DNA of 64,000 nucleotides from Physcomitrium patens. Its lineage: Eukaryota > Streptophyta > Bryopsida > Funariales > Funariaceae. Location of the stretch: contig NC_037253.1 of NCBI RefSeq assembly GCF_000002425.4, forward strand, positions 6,730,178 through 6,794,177, written 5' to 3'. Numbering within the stretch: position 1 is the stretch's first letter; every line of letters starts with the position of its first letter. The notes under the pieces were generated by a model. The model was not told where the DNA came from, searched no databases, and saw only the letters and a list, made by a program, of their open reading frames with translations. Positions 1 through 12,056 of this stretch are shown here, in pieces. The translations under genes were made by a program, and so were the position numbers.

Positions 1-1280
1 ATATTCTTTTAAAATGAAAAATATACATGCATGTTGAATTGTGAAGGAGGAATAAGAGGTATCAATGGTAGTGGCATTAAAAATATATTGTAAATTTGGT
101 CATGAATTTAATAAGAAATATACTAAAAAAATATTTTTTTAAGATTTTATTTTATAGATTACTTAGTATGTATAGAGTTTAGAATATTAATAGACAATTC
201 AATGGTATATGTTAAGATTGAATATTTCTAAAACCATAATGTTATTATGTACTATATAAAGAAAAGATCCAAATTTATTGATTTTGATGAATGAGTAGTG
301 CAATTAGAAAAATAAGTTCAAAAATAGATTTTAAAAAATAATATAGTTACAATTATAGGAATTTAAGTATACTTAGAAGATAACATTTAAAAGTCATTGG
401 AAGATGTGAGTACAACCAATAGATCATTAGATTGTTTAGTTATAATTTTTTTTGTTTTTAAATAATGCTACAATTGAATCCAAATTATACAATTAAAAAT
501 AAAAAGTGTGTTTTTAAAAACAATAGTAAACTTAGTTTGGCCAAAAAATGGTTATTATCAAAGACAAGAAGACTAGAAACTCTTTAAATAAGATTAAGAA
601 CAAAAAAAACATTTACAAGAATGAAGAGAGTTTCACTTTAGTCTCAATATATACTAACTAAGAGCTACATAACAACATTTTATAGGACCTCCAACACAAG
701 TTCAACATGTTTAATTTATAAGACAAGTTTTTTATGTGTGAAGGCTAATAAATAAATGAGATTTTTTTCAAAGAAAGATAACAAAATGATAGTAAGTAAA
801 TATGCATATTCAAAAGAAACTAGAACGGCTTTTGCCAAAAGACATGAAAACTAAAGATCCTTAAAACTAGATTAAAAACATAAAATGACTTAAAAAGAGT
901 GAAAAAGGCTTTATTCTTGCTTCTATATATATACTATCTAATTAAGAGCTACATATTGATGTTTTATAGGACCTCTAATACATATCCAACTTATGAGAGA
1001 TGTATCAATCTTACAAGATTAGTTTCTTACATTTACACCACATAGTTAGATTATACCACAAATTATCAACATGTACAACAAGTGGCTAATTTATTGGCCA
1101 AGTTTTCAACCTATCAATCATCTATAGAGCTGTATAACAATAAAATTGTGTCTATGAAACTACCAAAAAGCTTTTCATAAGATATTATCAAATATATCTA
1201 TTTTAATCTACTTCTATTAATTCATATTATCTAGATAATCACTTGAATAAATATGTATGTCCATATCATTATTTCCCTCT
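1..1280. repeat. AT-rich repeat remnants, family D
   Basis: No gene is visible. Two related stretches, about 541-715 and 822-1000, align by eye with each other. They share words such as 'aagatccttaaaact' and 'aagagctacat' and the ending 'ttttataggacct'. A third copy surrounds element C1 (about 16,560-16,777, continuing at 33,260-33,340). I call this family D. It may be a decayed LTR, since it ends up flanking pol remnants, but I find no intact ends. Confidence 0.5.
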
Positions 1281-1779
1281 TGTAACAAGGTATGGATAAG
1301 ATAATTATATTGTTGACACATAGAGATAGATAATTAGGGCTGTTTTTGAGAAGTTTTTAGAATTTTTTAGAATTAGGGCCAAGTTGGTGGTATATGTGGA
1401 GCCTACTATAGAACATTCTAGAAGAATTAAAGGTGATTAAAGAATCTTCTAAAAAAAATAATTATCTTTATGGAGCTTATTATTAGAGACATTTTAGAAA
1501 TTTCTAAGATGGTTGGATAAAGTATAAATATGATTAACTAAGGCCATTTGAAGCATTCAATCAAATAAGACTTTGGACACTTTCTCTTAATAAAATTTGG
1601 TTTGCATTTTTTGTTCTATTCTCTTCTATTTATTTTTGTTCTATTTTGTCTTTTATTTTCTATTTTGTTTATTTCTATTTAGTTTTGTTCTGATTTATTT
1701 CGTCTTACTTTGTGATAGAATTTATATTGCTACAAATTTGAAGGATTTTAGATCTTTAAGAGAATTTACTCTCATTTCA
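1281..1779 (+). repeat. A1 5' LTR
   Basis: It starts TGTAACAAGG and ends CTCATTTCA. It matches the 3' LTR at 6385-6755 and, inverted, the A2 LTR at 10,567-11,039. A TATA box (TATAAATA) lies at about 1523. A T-rich pyrimidine run around 1605-1690 makes a spurious 75-codon ORF that I do not count as a gene. Confidence 0.8.
1410..1424 (+). promoter_or_regulatory. three-unit heat shock element in A1 5' LTR
   Basis: The sequence AGAACATTCTAGAAG is a perfect nGAAn-nTTCn-nGAAn array. This is the consensus bound by heat shock factor trimers. It lies about 100 bp upstream of the LTR TATA box. Confidence 0.6.
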
Positions 1780-1780
1780 T

Positions 1781-1792
1781 TAGTATCAAAGC
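1781..1792 (+). other. primer binding site of A1 (initiator Met type)
   Basis: TAGTATCAAAGC lies one base past the LTR end. It differs by two G-to-A changes from the common plant LTR primer site complementary to initiator tRNA-Met. Confidence 0.7.
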
Positions 1793-2041
1793 AAGTATTA
1801 GTCTGTTCTTTAGTAATATATTAATAGCCATTATCTAGTTAGAAATCAATTATTGTCGTCACATCGATTATTATTTTGAAGCTACTACAAGCTACTTTTA
1901 AGAAATCAATTGAAAGAATAGAAGGCATTACGATAGCAAAGTTTGGCAAGGAAATTGCAGCATGGGAGATATGAGAGAGCCATCTTAAATAGAGGCTGAA
2001 GTGCAACATCTTCTAGACCAAATAGCTACTTTTCAAGACAA

Positions 2042-2775
2042 ATGGAAGCTTTTAAGACAAGAAAATTGACATCTCCTAGGCTGAAATTAAGCAAGCTTGA
2101 AACATATTCTGGAACTTCAAGGCAAGAAGATGTATGCCAATGGCTCTTTAATATGAGACAATATCTCCAACTATCTAGGGCAAGCACCACTCAAGGAATT
2201 ATGTATGTAGCTAGCTATTTGAGAAATAAGATAGCTATTTGGTGGCAATATCAAACTCAAAACTATGGAGCTTAAGATAGATTTTATAACTAGGAAGAGT
2301 TTGAAACTGAACTTAAGAATGAATTTTGGCCAATCAAAGTAGAAAAGTTAGCACTCAATCAATTGGCTAACCTTATATAATTGAAGTCAGTACAAGATTA
2401 TGTTTCTTGATCAAGTCTTTATATCTTTAAATTGGTAACGTTTCAAAAGTAAAGATCATGGATTGATTTGTATGAGGATTGAAACCTATGGTTCACCAAG
2501 ATATAGAATTAAGAGATCCACAAACATTTGAAGAGGCAATTAGGATTGTAGAGAGGATTGATGCTATAGATTTCAAAAACTGTGAAACACGACCTATAGG
2601 ACAAAATCCTATGCCATTATCTAATATTATGAGACAAAAAACAACACAAATGGAGATTAACATCTTACAAGGACTATTGACATGACAAAGATGAAAAATA
2701 TTGGCACAAAAAGAATTGTGTTATTATTGTCAAGAACCATGCCATTAGATTCAAAATTATTTGAATCGTCAAAAT
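2042..2775 (+). pseudogene. A1 gag with zinc knuckle remnant
   Basis: The open segments 2042-2275 and 2479-2685 encode capsid-like sequence (for example LKLSKLETYSGTS, then DVCQWLFNMRQYL), broken by stops. Near 2720-2750 a knuckle reads CYYCQEPCH and then loses its last cysteine. An inverted homologue lies at about 14,800-15,400 in A2, which supports a gag identity. It is not functional. Confidence 0.75.
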
Positions 2776-2959
2776 TCAGATATCAAAAAATTAAAGTGTA
2801 TTCACAATCTTGAGGCTCACCAAGATGACAAAGAAGTGGAACAAAAAATAATGCTATCCACTAAAAGCATTGAAGGCTAAAATAAGAGATAGTTGATGTC
2901 TCTCAAAGACAAATAATATGACCTTGAATAACTATCAAAAGGGTCGATTGGTGTGTCTA

Positions 2960-3340
2960 GCGGGTCAACTAAGAGGACAATTATATTGAGTGCTTTTAGA
3001 TTGCAGTTCTATAAAAAATTATATCTCAACTAAGATTCTCAACCAACTTAGGATTAAAACCAAGGTGATTAAAGGAAGAAGTATACATCTAGTTGATGAT
3101 CAAGAGAACATATTAAGTGAGACATGTGAAGAAGAAATCTTGAAGTTGAATGATACTTATGCCTTGAGAAAGAAGTTCAAGGTAACAAAGTTCAGATATG
3201 ATGTCATGCTTGCTACGGAATGGCTAGAAGTGGAAAATAAGGAAGTTGATTGGCTAATAAGGAAAATCTCTTTCAAAGGTGATGGATACAAGGTGACTTT
3301 TTGTATCTTTGCATCAAGTGAGATAACAAAATAACTACAG
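2960..3340 (+). pseudogene. A1 aspartic protease remnant
   Basis: The 114-codon open segment from 2990 starts with VLLDCSSIKNYIS. This is the position of the retropepsin active-site triad, here D-C-S, so the catalytic glycine is missing. The downstream MLATEWLE matches the second conserved strand of retroviral-type proteases. It sits between gag and RT, as expected. Confidence 0.7.
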
Positions 3341-3499
3341 CTAAAAGCTTATTTGTAGGCATGACCTTTATGAAGAAACAAATATTACATAAGCAATTAG
3401 TATATATAGTGGTTCTAAATCTTGCCTCAATTGTGAGAAAGATAATTGAAGGATTAGAATAGGCAAAGCAAGTCATACATGAATATTAGGATGTTTTTT

Positions 3500-4800
3500 C
3501 AATTGAATTACCTAGTGGTGTGCCACTTGATTGAGGTGTCTTCTTTCAAATAGAATTATTACTTGGAACCAAATCCATAAGTCATCCAATTTATCACCTA
3601 GCACCAAATAAACTTAAAGAGCTACAAAATACATTGGAAGAACTTTTGGAGAAGAATCTTATTGAAGAAAGCATATTGCCATAAGAAGCACTTGTATTCT
3701 TTGCATCCAAAAAAAGATGGTGGACTTTGACTTTGTATCAATTATCGAGGCTTCAATAATCAAATTATTAAGAATGCATATCCACTTCTATGCGAGGATG
3801 TTTTTCTTGACTAACTTCAAAATGTAATCATCTTTAGCAAATTAGACCTTTGCACTAGCTGTTGGCAGATACCTATTGCAAATGATGATATAAAAAAGAT
3901 GGCATTCCATATGTGCTATGGACATTTTGAATGGCTTGTTTTATCTTTTTGCTTTATTAATGCTCTAGCTTCCTTCATGGATCACATGAACAAATTGTTT
4001 TGGGACCTTTTACATAAGTATGTAATTGTCTTCATCAATGATATCCTAATCTATAGTAAAACTCTTAAAAAGCATGAGCAAAACCTATGAGAAGTATTGC
4101 GCCAACTATGAAATAGTTATTACTATTGTAAGCAATCAAAATGTGAACTTTGGAAGTTCGAGGTCATCTTTTTAGAACATGTAGTATCCTTTGAAGGCAT
4201 GTAGTATCCTACGAGGGTATGCGCATGGAACATGATAAGATCAAAGCAGTGGAAGATTGGCCAACTTCTAAAGATGCTTTTAAAGTTTGCTCATTCTTAG
4301 GCCTTGCTAGATATTATTACCATTTTATTCAATGATTTGCATATATTGTTGTTTCATTGATAAGCCTATTAAAAAAGATGCCCCATTTGAATAGAAAATG
4401 GAATAATAAAGTACCTATGATAGATTGAAAGATGTACTCATTACTACTCTAATATTACAATTGTATGATTCCAACCTTTCTTATATATTTGACATTGATG
4501 CTTCTAACTTTGCTATTGGAATAATCCTTCAAGAAGACTTGGGTAGGGACCTTGAATCTATAGCATATGAATCACACAAAGCACAATTATTCTATACGTG
4601 ATCAAAAACAATTAGTAATTGTACATGCCACAAAGATGTGGTGACTCTATCTATTAGAGAAGCTAGTGATTATTTGGATTGACCATCGACTCATATTACA
4701 TGATTTGCATCTGAAAAATATGAAATCACCACATCATTATTGAAAAAAATAATTGTAGCTTTTTGACATTTATCTTTAATACAAGCAAGAATAACAATAT
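3500..4800 (+). pseudogene. A1 reverse transcriptase and RNase H remnant
   Basis: Readable RT motifs include the lead-in 'YHLAPNKLKELQ' near 3590, 'KKDGGL' near 3710, a CWQIPIA-type strand at about 3860, and an open stretch at 3899-4090 with 'IVFINDILIYSK'. The last is the YxDD box mutated to FIND, so the polymerase site is destroyed. RNase H-like sequence follows (FDIDASNFAIG near 4490). Many stops are present. Confidence 0.8.
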
Positions 4801-5059
4801 ACTATATTGAATAACTTATCACAGAGACCAAATTTGAAGGACAAATTGAAAGATAAGGCAAATTTATTAATATTAAAAGTGTCATTTCAAACCTAATCAA
4901 AGAAACAAAATAGAAAGAAGCTACATGTTGGGATGTTTATTTTAAGATAGTTAGCAATTAATTTAAGGTGGACGATGCATATTATCAAGATTATAATCTT
5001 ATTGATAGCTTATTTTATTTCAAGAAGCAGATTTATATACATGACAATACAATACTTTA

Positions 5060-6250
5060 GACATGCATACTTCAAGAGGGACATGATACTCTAATATTTG
5101 GACATTTAAGGCATGAAAAGATTCTAGAATAAATCTAAAAGGCATGATTTTAGTTAGACATGGACTTTAATGTTTGAACTTTTTTGCACTCTTGTGAGAC
5201 ATGTCAACATAATAAAGTATGCAATGTGACATTTCTTGAATTATTATAGCCAATTTCACTACTTAAGGCACATTGGAAGCAAGTGATTGTAGACCTCACT
5301 ACGTGTTTACTGCAGATGCCTCATAATCACACCTCAATTGTTATCTTTGTGGATCAAGTCTTGAAACAACTTTACTTAGTTATGATCCAATCTAATATTG
5401 ATGCTCCAACACTTGTATTAGTCTTCTTTTCATTATCTTTTGTCACCATAGATTATCTCGTGTCATCATTTTAGATTGAGATTTGTATTTTATGAAGAGT
5501 TTTTAGCAAGTCTTGTTCAAGCTATTGAGCACATGACTTGTTATATCTATGACCTTTTATCTTCAAATGGATGGACAAAAGGAAAGTGCAAATAAAACTT
5601 TAGAAGATATACTATGGACATTTGTGGTAGTTTACCATAATGATTAGGATGAATATTTCATGGCTTTAGAATTTACTTACAATGATAGTATTCAAGTAAG
5701 TACTAATCATTTATCATTCTTCTTTAATAACAGTTAGCATCCAATTATGCCAGTAACTTTTTATTGTCTTATCAATACTAATAATTTAATAATAGAAGAG
5801 TTTATATAATAGCTTATAACTGTCTTGCAAAAAATATGGCATCACCTTTTTACTACACAAAATCAATAATAATAGTATACAAATAACCACCAATAATATA
5901 AGACCTTCCAAGAGAGTAACTAGGTATTACTTTTCAACACCAACTTTCTACTTGTTACATCAACCTAAGTCTATAAGCTAGCACCTCAATAGCTTGGATC
6001 TTTTTGCATTTCTGCTATGAATTTTGATATTACATACTATGTCCAGCTTCCACCACATATTTGGATCTATTTAATCTTTTATGTTTTGAAGCTCAAAGAA
6101 TTTTATAGTCAACCAAGGCTCTTGTTGGATCAAAACCAACTACTACCACTATTGGTTGTAATTGATGATCAACAAGAATATGAAATAGATGATATTTTGG
6201 AGCATTGCTACCTTTTTGTGGCAATAAATGTTGAAAACTTTAATACAAGA
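5060..6250 (+). pseudogene. A1 integrase and C-terminal tail remnant
   Basis: An HHCC zinc finger can be read at about 5084-5215 (HDTLIFGHLRHEK, then CETCQ). Core-domain pieces follow, including the open segment 5283-5474. A C-terminal region at about 6017-6250 contains EYEIDDILEH, which resembles the lead into a chromodomain. It is interrupted by stops and not functional. Confidence 0.7.
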
Positions 6251-6384
6251 TCCTCTAAAAAAGCTATCCCATCCATGATGCAATGTGGAAACTTGTACAA
6301 AACCTCATCTATTGTCAAGAAACAATCTAGAAGTACCATCGAGAGCAAAACAAGGATGTTTTGTATTAGTAGAGAGAGATTTAT

Positions 6385-6755
6385 TATAATAAGTTATAAA
6401 TAAGATAATTATATTATTGATGTATAGAAATAGATAATTAAGACTATTTTTAGAAAGTTTCTAAAAAAATAAAATTAAAGTCAAATTGATGGTCTATGTA
6501 GGATCGACCATGGAACATCCGAAAAGAACTAAGGGTGATTATTTAAGTGGGATCCAAATCTAGAACCTTCTAAAAGGAAGTTATTGACATAGGATCTATT
6601 TTTAAAATCTTCTAAAAATATAATTATCTTAGTGGATCTATCATTAAAGACATTCTAGAAAGTTCGAAGATGGTTGGATAAAGTATAAATATAATTGACT
6701 AAGGCCATTTGGAGCATTTGATCGAATATGGCTTTGGTTCTTTTCTCTAAAGTTA
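6385..6755 (+). repeat. A1 3' LTR (3' truncated)
   Basis: It is homologous to 1281-1660, and an AGAGAGAGA purine tract lies immediately upstream. Similarity stops near 6755, so the last ~130 bp of the LTR are missing. A TATA box (TATAAATA) is at about 6684. Confidence 0.75.
6652..6666 (+). promoter_or_regulatory. three-unit heat shock element in A1 3' LTR
   Basis: ATTCTAGAAAGTTCG is a perfect nTTCn-nGAAn-nTTCn array about 20 bp upstream of the TATA box. In the 5' LTR the matching site is degraded near 1490. Confidence 0.6.
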
Positions 6756-7019
6756 TAATATCAAATGTATTATATCTCGCAATCTATTTGAAGAAGAACA
6801 TGTCATTCTTAAAGGTCTTTATCCCTATTACGTCTTCTTGAAAGTTGTGACAATCACAATGATTTGTCCAACAAATCAGCAAATGATAATTCTTAAATTG
6901 AATCTACTGACTATTGATTCTTCATCTTCTTAATCCTACTAATACAAAGAAATCACAACAAAGAATAGAAAATAAAATGTAATCTCCATTGAATTTTCTT
7001 TTTTTAGAGCAAATATTTG

Positions 7020-7560
7020 TTCGATTCTTCATCTTAGTTTTGATAGATGTTGTTGATAAAAAGCTTTAATCTTTTCTATTGTATTTAAAAGTTTCTTTAT
7101 TAAATTCTATATACATTTACTAATATTATACCTATACCAATGAATAAGATATTTTAACTTTAATTAGCACCGCCTTGGATTTAAGACTTCTTTTATTTCA
7201 AATTTTTAATTATTATCTACTTTTATATGAGCAATAGCATTTGTCTTCTTTTTAAAATATTTACTATCTTATATGGCTTAAGAAGTAACATGTAAAATAT
7301 AAGATGGATCTTCATAAACTTTGATAGATATAATTAATAAGTAATTAGATTGATTTATTCACAAATAAGAAATAATCTAAGTTTATAATAATCAAATTTG
7401 TCAAAAAGACAAATAGTCTTGATATTACAATGAAGTAACCATACATTATTATCAATAAGAAATTGAGGTTTTTTCTTGCAATGAGCATCTATATTTATAT
7501 TTTATTATTCTTCAACTTCTTTTAGTTGTGCCTTCATTTTTGTATGTAGCTCAAATAAAT
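7020..7560 (-). pseudogene. C2 integrase C-terminus and chromodomain remnant
   Basis: Read on the minus strand, 7300-7440 gives NVWLLHCNIKT and then FDKFDYYKL. This is the beta-barrel C-terminal segment also seen in C1 at about 31,820-31,910. Then 7030-7200 gives a KYLIHWYRY-like chromodomain core. Stops are frequent. Confidence 0.65.
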
Positions 7561-9060
7561 AATTTTTTAAATCTTTTGTTGTAGGATTATTTACTTTTAA
7601 AAAGTCCAAAGTATCAAATTATGGATAATAATCATAATTAATTAAAAAAAGATGTTTTTTGATTAGAAAATATATTATACTATTATTTTTAAAATCTATT
7701 AATAGAAAAAGAATTATCTAATCATCTTAATACTAATTGAAGGTATACCTCAAATACTACTTCAAAACTTCATTTATGCATTCTATTTGTCTATTAGTTT
7801 AAAGATAGAAAGTCAAAGATAGTTTTATATCTACATTTAGAAACTTAAAATGAGTTCTCTAAAATCTTGATATGAATTAAGTCCTCCTATCTAATATAAT
7901 ATCCTTAAGAAATCTATAATAGCAATAGATGTTGTCAAAAAAAAACTTAACTAATTCTTTACTTATGACATATTTTGTGAATAGTACAAAATATACCATC
8001 TTAGTGAAATGATCCACTATCACAAATACAAAATCAGAAGAACTTAAGATTAGAAGATCTATGATAAAATCTATAGAAATAAAAGACTATAGTTGTTTTA
8101 AAATAAGTAATGGCTGAAAAAGTCCATAAATTTAATGAGAAATAATTTTTGATCTTAAAAAAATGTCACATGATTGTACAAAGACTTTGATTGCCTTCCA
8201 GAATTGAAGCCTCCAAAAATCTTTAGATATTAGCTTCAAAGTCTTATTGTATCTAAAATATTTTATTGTTAAAAAGTTGTGACAAGCTTAAAGAATATAT
8301 AATTGTACTTCATCTTTTGAAACATATAAGTACTTTTTGAAATAGAATAGAATTTTTGAAATTAAACTTAGAAGTATCATAAGTTTTTGAATAATTTTTT
8401 TTTTATATCACAAATAAGAAGATCAGAGGACATACTTGACTAAACTTGCTGAAAAAAAGTTGAGTCAATAATTAATATTAATTTCATTGCATGAAGATGA
8501 AATTTCTTTAGCTTCAAGATAATAATTCATTGTTAATCAAAAGCTACATCTCTATCTTTTGATTGTACAGAAAAGACATATAACAAAATTTATTATTTTT
8601 TTAATTGATAAATGATCTTGAATTTAAATCTTGATAAGGATATATTCCAAGGGGCTTGATAATGATTCAAAATACATATTGACATGAAGTACTTAAGATT
8701 CTTCTAATTTGTATATGTAGTGACTAAACTAAAAGTACCTTATAAATAATGGTGTTATTTTTGAAATAAATCAACAATTCCAAGAAAATCCTTGTCATAG
8801 ATCTTATAGTTGATTTCAATAGTAGAAAATTTTATTAAATAAAAAACTATTAAGTAAAATTTATCATATGCTTTTATTTGTAATAATACAATACCTAAAG
8901 AAAAATTTGACGTATTTGTTTCTAAAGAAAAAAATACCTTAGAAAAGTTGACACAATATAAAATTGAATTAGAAACAATTTTTTTTTTTAAAGCTTCAAA
9001 TACTACTTTTGCTTCTTTATTCCATTAAAGTTTTTTTTATAAGTCAAATATATAATAGAG
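7561..9060 (-). pseudogene. C2 integrase core and RNase H remnant
   Basis: Minus-strand reading at about 7720-7810 gives a degraded INEVLK*YLRYT motif, matching the post-catalytic-Glu region of C1 integrase near 31,500. The rest, up to RT, is too decayed to place domain borders. Confidence 0.55.
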
Positions 9061-9099
9061 TCATAACTTGAAAAAATTTCTTATCAAATATCCAATAGT

Positions 9100-9117
9100 A
9101 AATAGCAAATCTTAAAA

Positions 9118-9156
<39 letters not shown>

Positions 9157-9800
9157 AGATCTATCGATCTATAATAATTTGAATCTTCTTAGGATCCATC
9201 ATAAGTCAATTATATGAAATGATGTATTAAAAAAAGTCAACTTGAATAGTTTGAAATATACACTTTTTTATCTTGATATATAGTCCAATATTTTTAAGTT
9301 TTTGTAATACTTGACAAATATAAAGCTCATACTCTTTAGTGTTCTTAGAGTAGATTAATGTATTACCTAAATAATAGATAATAAAATCATCTAGAATTTT
9401 TTTTAAAATATTATTTATAAGATGTTGAAAAACAACTAATACACTTGTGAGTCTTATAAATATGACATTTTATTCAAAATGATCATATCTAATTCAAAAT
9501 ATTATCTTCTATTTGTCTCTTTTTTTGATGCATATTAGATTGTATGCTTCTAAAAGATCTATTTTAGTATAGATCTTTGTTTGATTATATTGATCAAAAA
9601 ATTTAGGTATCAAAGATAAAAATTACCTATTCTCAATGGTAATCTTATTGAACCATCATAATCTATATATATTTGCAATGATCTATTTTATTTTTTTACA
9701 AATTAGATTTGAGCTCTTTGATTTTAAATGCTAGAGATTTTAAATGGCATATGAAATTCTTATCCAAGTTTTTTTTAATATATTCTTTGAGTTCAATTAA
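9100..9800 (-). pseudogene. C2 reverse transcriptase remnant
   Basis: Minus-strand reading near 9350-9420 gives FIIYYLGNTLIYSKN, the catalytic strand with YxDD changed to YLGN. An AT microsatellite (9124-9153) interrupts the downstream part. Confidence 0.65.
9124..9153. repeat. (AT)n microsatellite
   Basis: Perfect AT dinucleotide run of about 30 bp inside the C2 pol remnant. Confidence 0.95.
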
Positions 9801-10199
9801 TTCATGTTGCAATAAATTGTAGATTGATTCAAATAGCAATTGAGCTTATTCTTGAAGATCAATTGAATAATCATAGGAGTAATATTCTAGAAGAGTATTG
9901 GTATTTTTTTTCTTAGAAATATTTTAATAATCTTGATATTGGCTTAGAATGCCACTTGAAGTCTTTTCACTATTAGAAACAAGTGTGGTATAAATAATAC
10001 AAGAAAATCCTTCTTTTGGAGTATGCAAGAAAGCTCTTACATTCATAAATAAGGATTTGATTATATTAGACTTATGACTTTTTACTTGGTTGACAAAATT
10101 CTTAATTTTATTCTAAAAAAAAAGTCAAGATTACAAAAAATCTAGTCTGTTTGAAGGTTTTATTTTTTTAGCTACAATAATTTTTAAATATAGATTAAA

Positions 10200-10450
10200 A
10201 AATCTAATTATATTAAATATCACAAAATTATTATGACTATTAGTTGCTACTTTTATAGAAAAGATTTCATGAATAAAATCTCCAAAAGATAACAAATGAA
10301 CATCTATGATTTAGTTTTCTTTACTAAAGATATGCTTTATTTTTTAATAAATTCTTTATATAAAAAATAAGGTAAGGCTTATAAATCTAATTAGGCAAAG
10401 GCTTTGTAATATTTAGATCTTAAACTAACATCTATTGTGAAACAAGAAGA
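10200..10450 (-). pseudogene. C2 protease remnant
   Basis: Minus-strand reading gives YKEFIKK, SISLVKKTKS and then HNNFVIFNIIRF across frame breaks. This matches the intact-looking C1 protease region at 20,585-20,760 and orients C2 leftward. Confidence 0.6.
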
Positions 10451-10566
10451 AGATTTTGAAGAAAAAATAAGATCTTTATTAAATGTCGTACAAGGTTTCA
10501 ATTGCATGGTTTCTATTGTAGCTATACAAACTTATTTTTTGACATATTGACTTCTTTGACAGTCAT

Positions 10567-11039
10567 TGAAATGGCACTAGACTATCTTTAAGATCTAAGA
10601 CCCTTCTAATTCATAGCAATATAAATTCCATCATAATATAAGATAGCATAGATCAAAATAAAATTAAAAAAATCTAAATAGAATGGAACATAAGAAGTAG
10701 AATAGACCAAAAAAAAAATTGAACAAAATTAAATAAAAAAATATAAAATCAAACTTTATTAAGAAAAATGGATTGAAGCCCTATTTTATTGAATATCAAA
10801 ATGGCCCTGGCTAGTCCTATTTAAACTTTATCCAACTATTCTAGAATTTTTTAGAATGTTCTTAATAGTGGACTCTCCTAGATAACCGTCCTAAGACTTT
10901 TCTAAAATGTTCTATAGTAGGTACATAAACCACCAACTTAGCTCCAATTTTAAAAAATTTTAGAAACTTTTCAAACATGACTCTAACTACTTATTTTTAT
11001 GTATCAATAATACAAATATCTTATCCATATTCTATTACA
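10567..11039 (-). repeat. A2 3' LTR
   Basis: The reverse complement aligns with the A1 LTR along its whole length, from TGTAATAGAATATGG to a TTTCA end. HSE units are partly preserved (TTCTAGAA near 10,840-10,850 and AGAATGTTCT near 10,855-10,864). Confidence 0.75.
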
Positions 11040-11239
11040 ATTAATCCTTTGCTACTAATATAAAACATCTTTATTTTACTTTTGATGATATTTCCAAATT
11101 ATTTCTTGACAATAAATGAGGTTCTATGCACGTTCTTATGTTGTATCAAAGATAGAATAATCTTTTTAGAAAACTTTATTTTAAAGTTATAGACATCCAT
11201 TGCTACAGCAAAAGTAGTGATGTTCCAAAATGCTATCTA

Positions 11240-11700
11240 CTTCATATTCTTATTAGTTATCAATCGCAACTAGTGGTGGTAGTAGTAATTGGTGTTAGTC
11301 CAAAAAGTGCTTTGGCCCAGTATGAAATTCTTTAAGTTGCAAAATATGAAAGATTGAATGGATCCAAATATGTAACAAAAGCTCAAGGCAGTATGCAACA
11401 TCAGAAATCACTACAGAAATGAAAAAAATTCCAAGCTACCAAGGTGTCAACTTATAGATTTGACTTGACATAAGAAGTAGAAAATTAGCATTGAAGAGTA
11501 ATACTCAATTACCCTCTTAGAAGATCTTATGCTACCTGTGATTATCCGCATATTGCTTTTACCAATTCTATGTGATAAAGAGGGGATATTGTGCCTTATA
11601 TAAGGCCATTGTAAGCCATTGTATAAACTCTTCTATTATCAAGTTGTTGGTGTCAATGGAACAATAGAGAGTTTCTAGCATAATTAGATAACTAGTATTA
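11240..11700 (-). pseudogene. A2 integrase C-terminal remnant
   Basis: The stretch around 11,600-11,650, reverse-complemented, matches A1 at about 5765-5850 (NNLIIEEFIQWL on the minus strand). The stretch around 11,345-11,370 matches A1 near 6053. Both confirm minus orientation. Confidence 0.6.
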
Positions 11701-11709
11701 AAGAAGAAT

Positions 11710-12050
11710 GATTGAACTTTGAAGTTAAAGATGACTATTGGCAAATACCTATTACAAAAGACTATTGGCAAACACCTATTATAAAAGACTATTATCAAAC
11801 ACCTATTACAAAAGACTATTATGAAATATATATTACAAAAGACTATTATCTTTCAAAATTAGTATTGGCAAATACCTATTACAAAAGAAGATATAAAAAA
11901 GATGGCATTTCATACGCATTATGAACATTTTGAATGTCTTGTTTTATCTTTTGGCCTCACCAATACTCTAGCTTCCTTCATGGGTCACATGAACAGATTG
12001 TTTTAGGACTTTTTGAATAAGAATGTAATTGACTTGGTCTAATTTATTAA
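11710..12050 (+). pseudogene. inverted A-family RT fragment
   Basis: This is plus-strand RT sequence inside a minus-strand element. It starts with a repeated DYWQxPITK motif and continues with KKDGISYAL-like and ECLVLSFGLTNTLASFM-like sequence, which aligns with A1 at 3860-4010. The strand switch near 12,050 joins it head-on to minus-strand RT. Confidence 0.7.
11733..11840 (+). repeat. 27-bp tandem repeat within RT coding sequence
   Basis: There are four consecutive 27-bp units (11733, 11760, 11787 and 11814), each encoding nine residues of the form DYxxxxITK, then a broken fifth and another partial near 11,873. The period is a multiple of three, so the RT frame stays open through the array. 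Confidence 0.9.
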
Positions 12051-12056
12051 AAATGG

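Larger units (their letters stand above)
1281..6755 (+). mobile_element. Ty3/gypsy element A1, decayed
   Basis: This is a full-length but dead Ty3/gypsy retrotransposon. In order it shows a 5' LTR (1281-1779), an initiator-Met-type primer site, gag, zinc knuckle, protease, reverse transcriptase, an HHCC zinc finger and integrase, a chromodomain-like tail, a purine tract and a 3' LTR truncated near 6755. Each region is readable only across many stops. Most lesions look like C-to-T or G-to-A changes, as expected of a methylated plant repeat. The gag-PR-RT-INT order is diagnostic of Ty3/gypsy. The C-terminal tail suggests a chromovirus. Confidence 0.85.

Noticed and set aside
1597..1824. 75-codon Phe/Leu-rich plus-strand ORF resembling a membrane protein
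   Set aside because: It is the translation of a pyrimidine-rich part of the A1 LTR and ends past the primer site. The hydrophobicity comes from T-runs.
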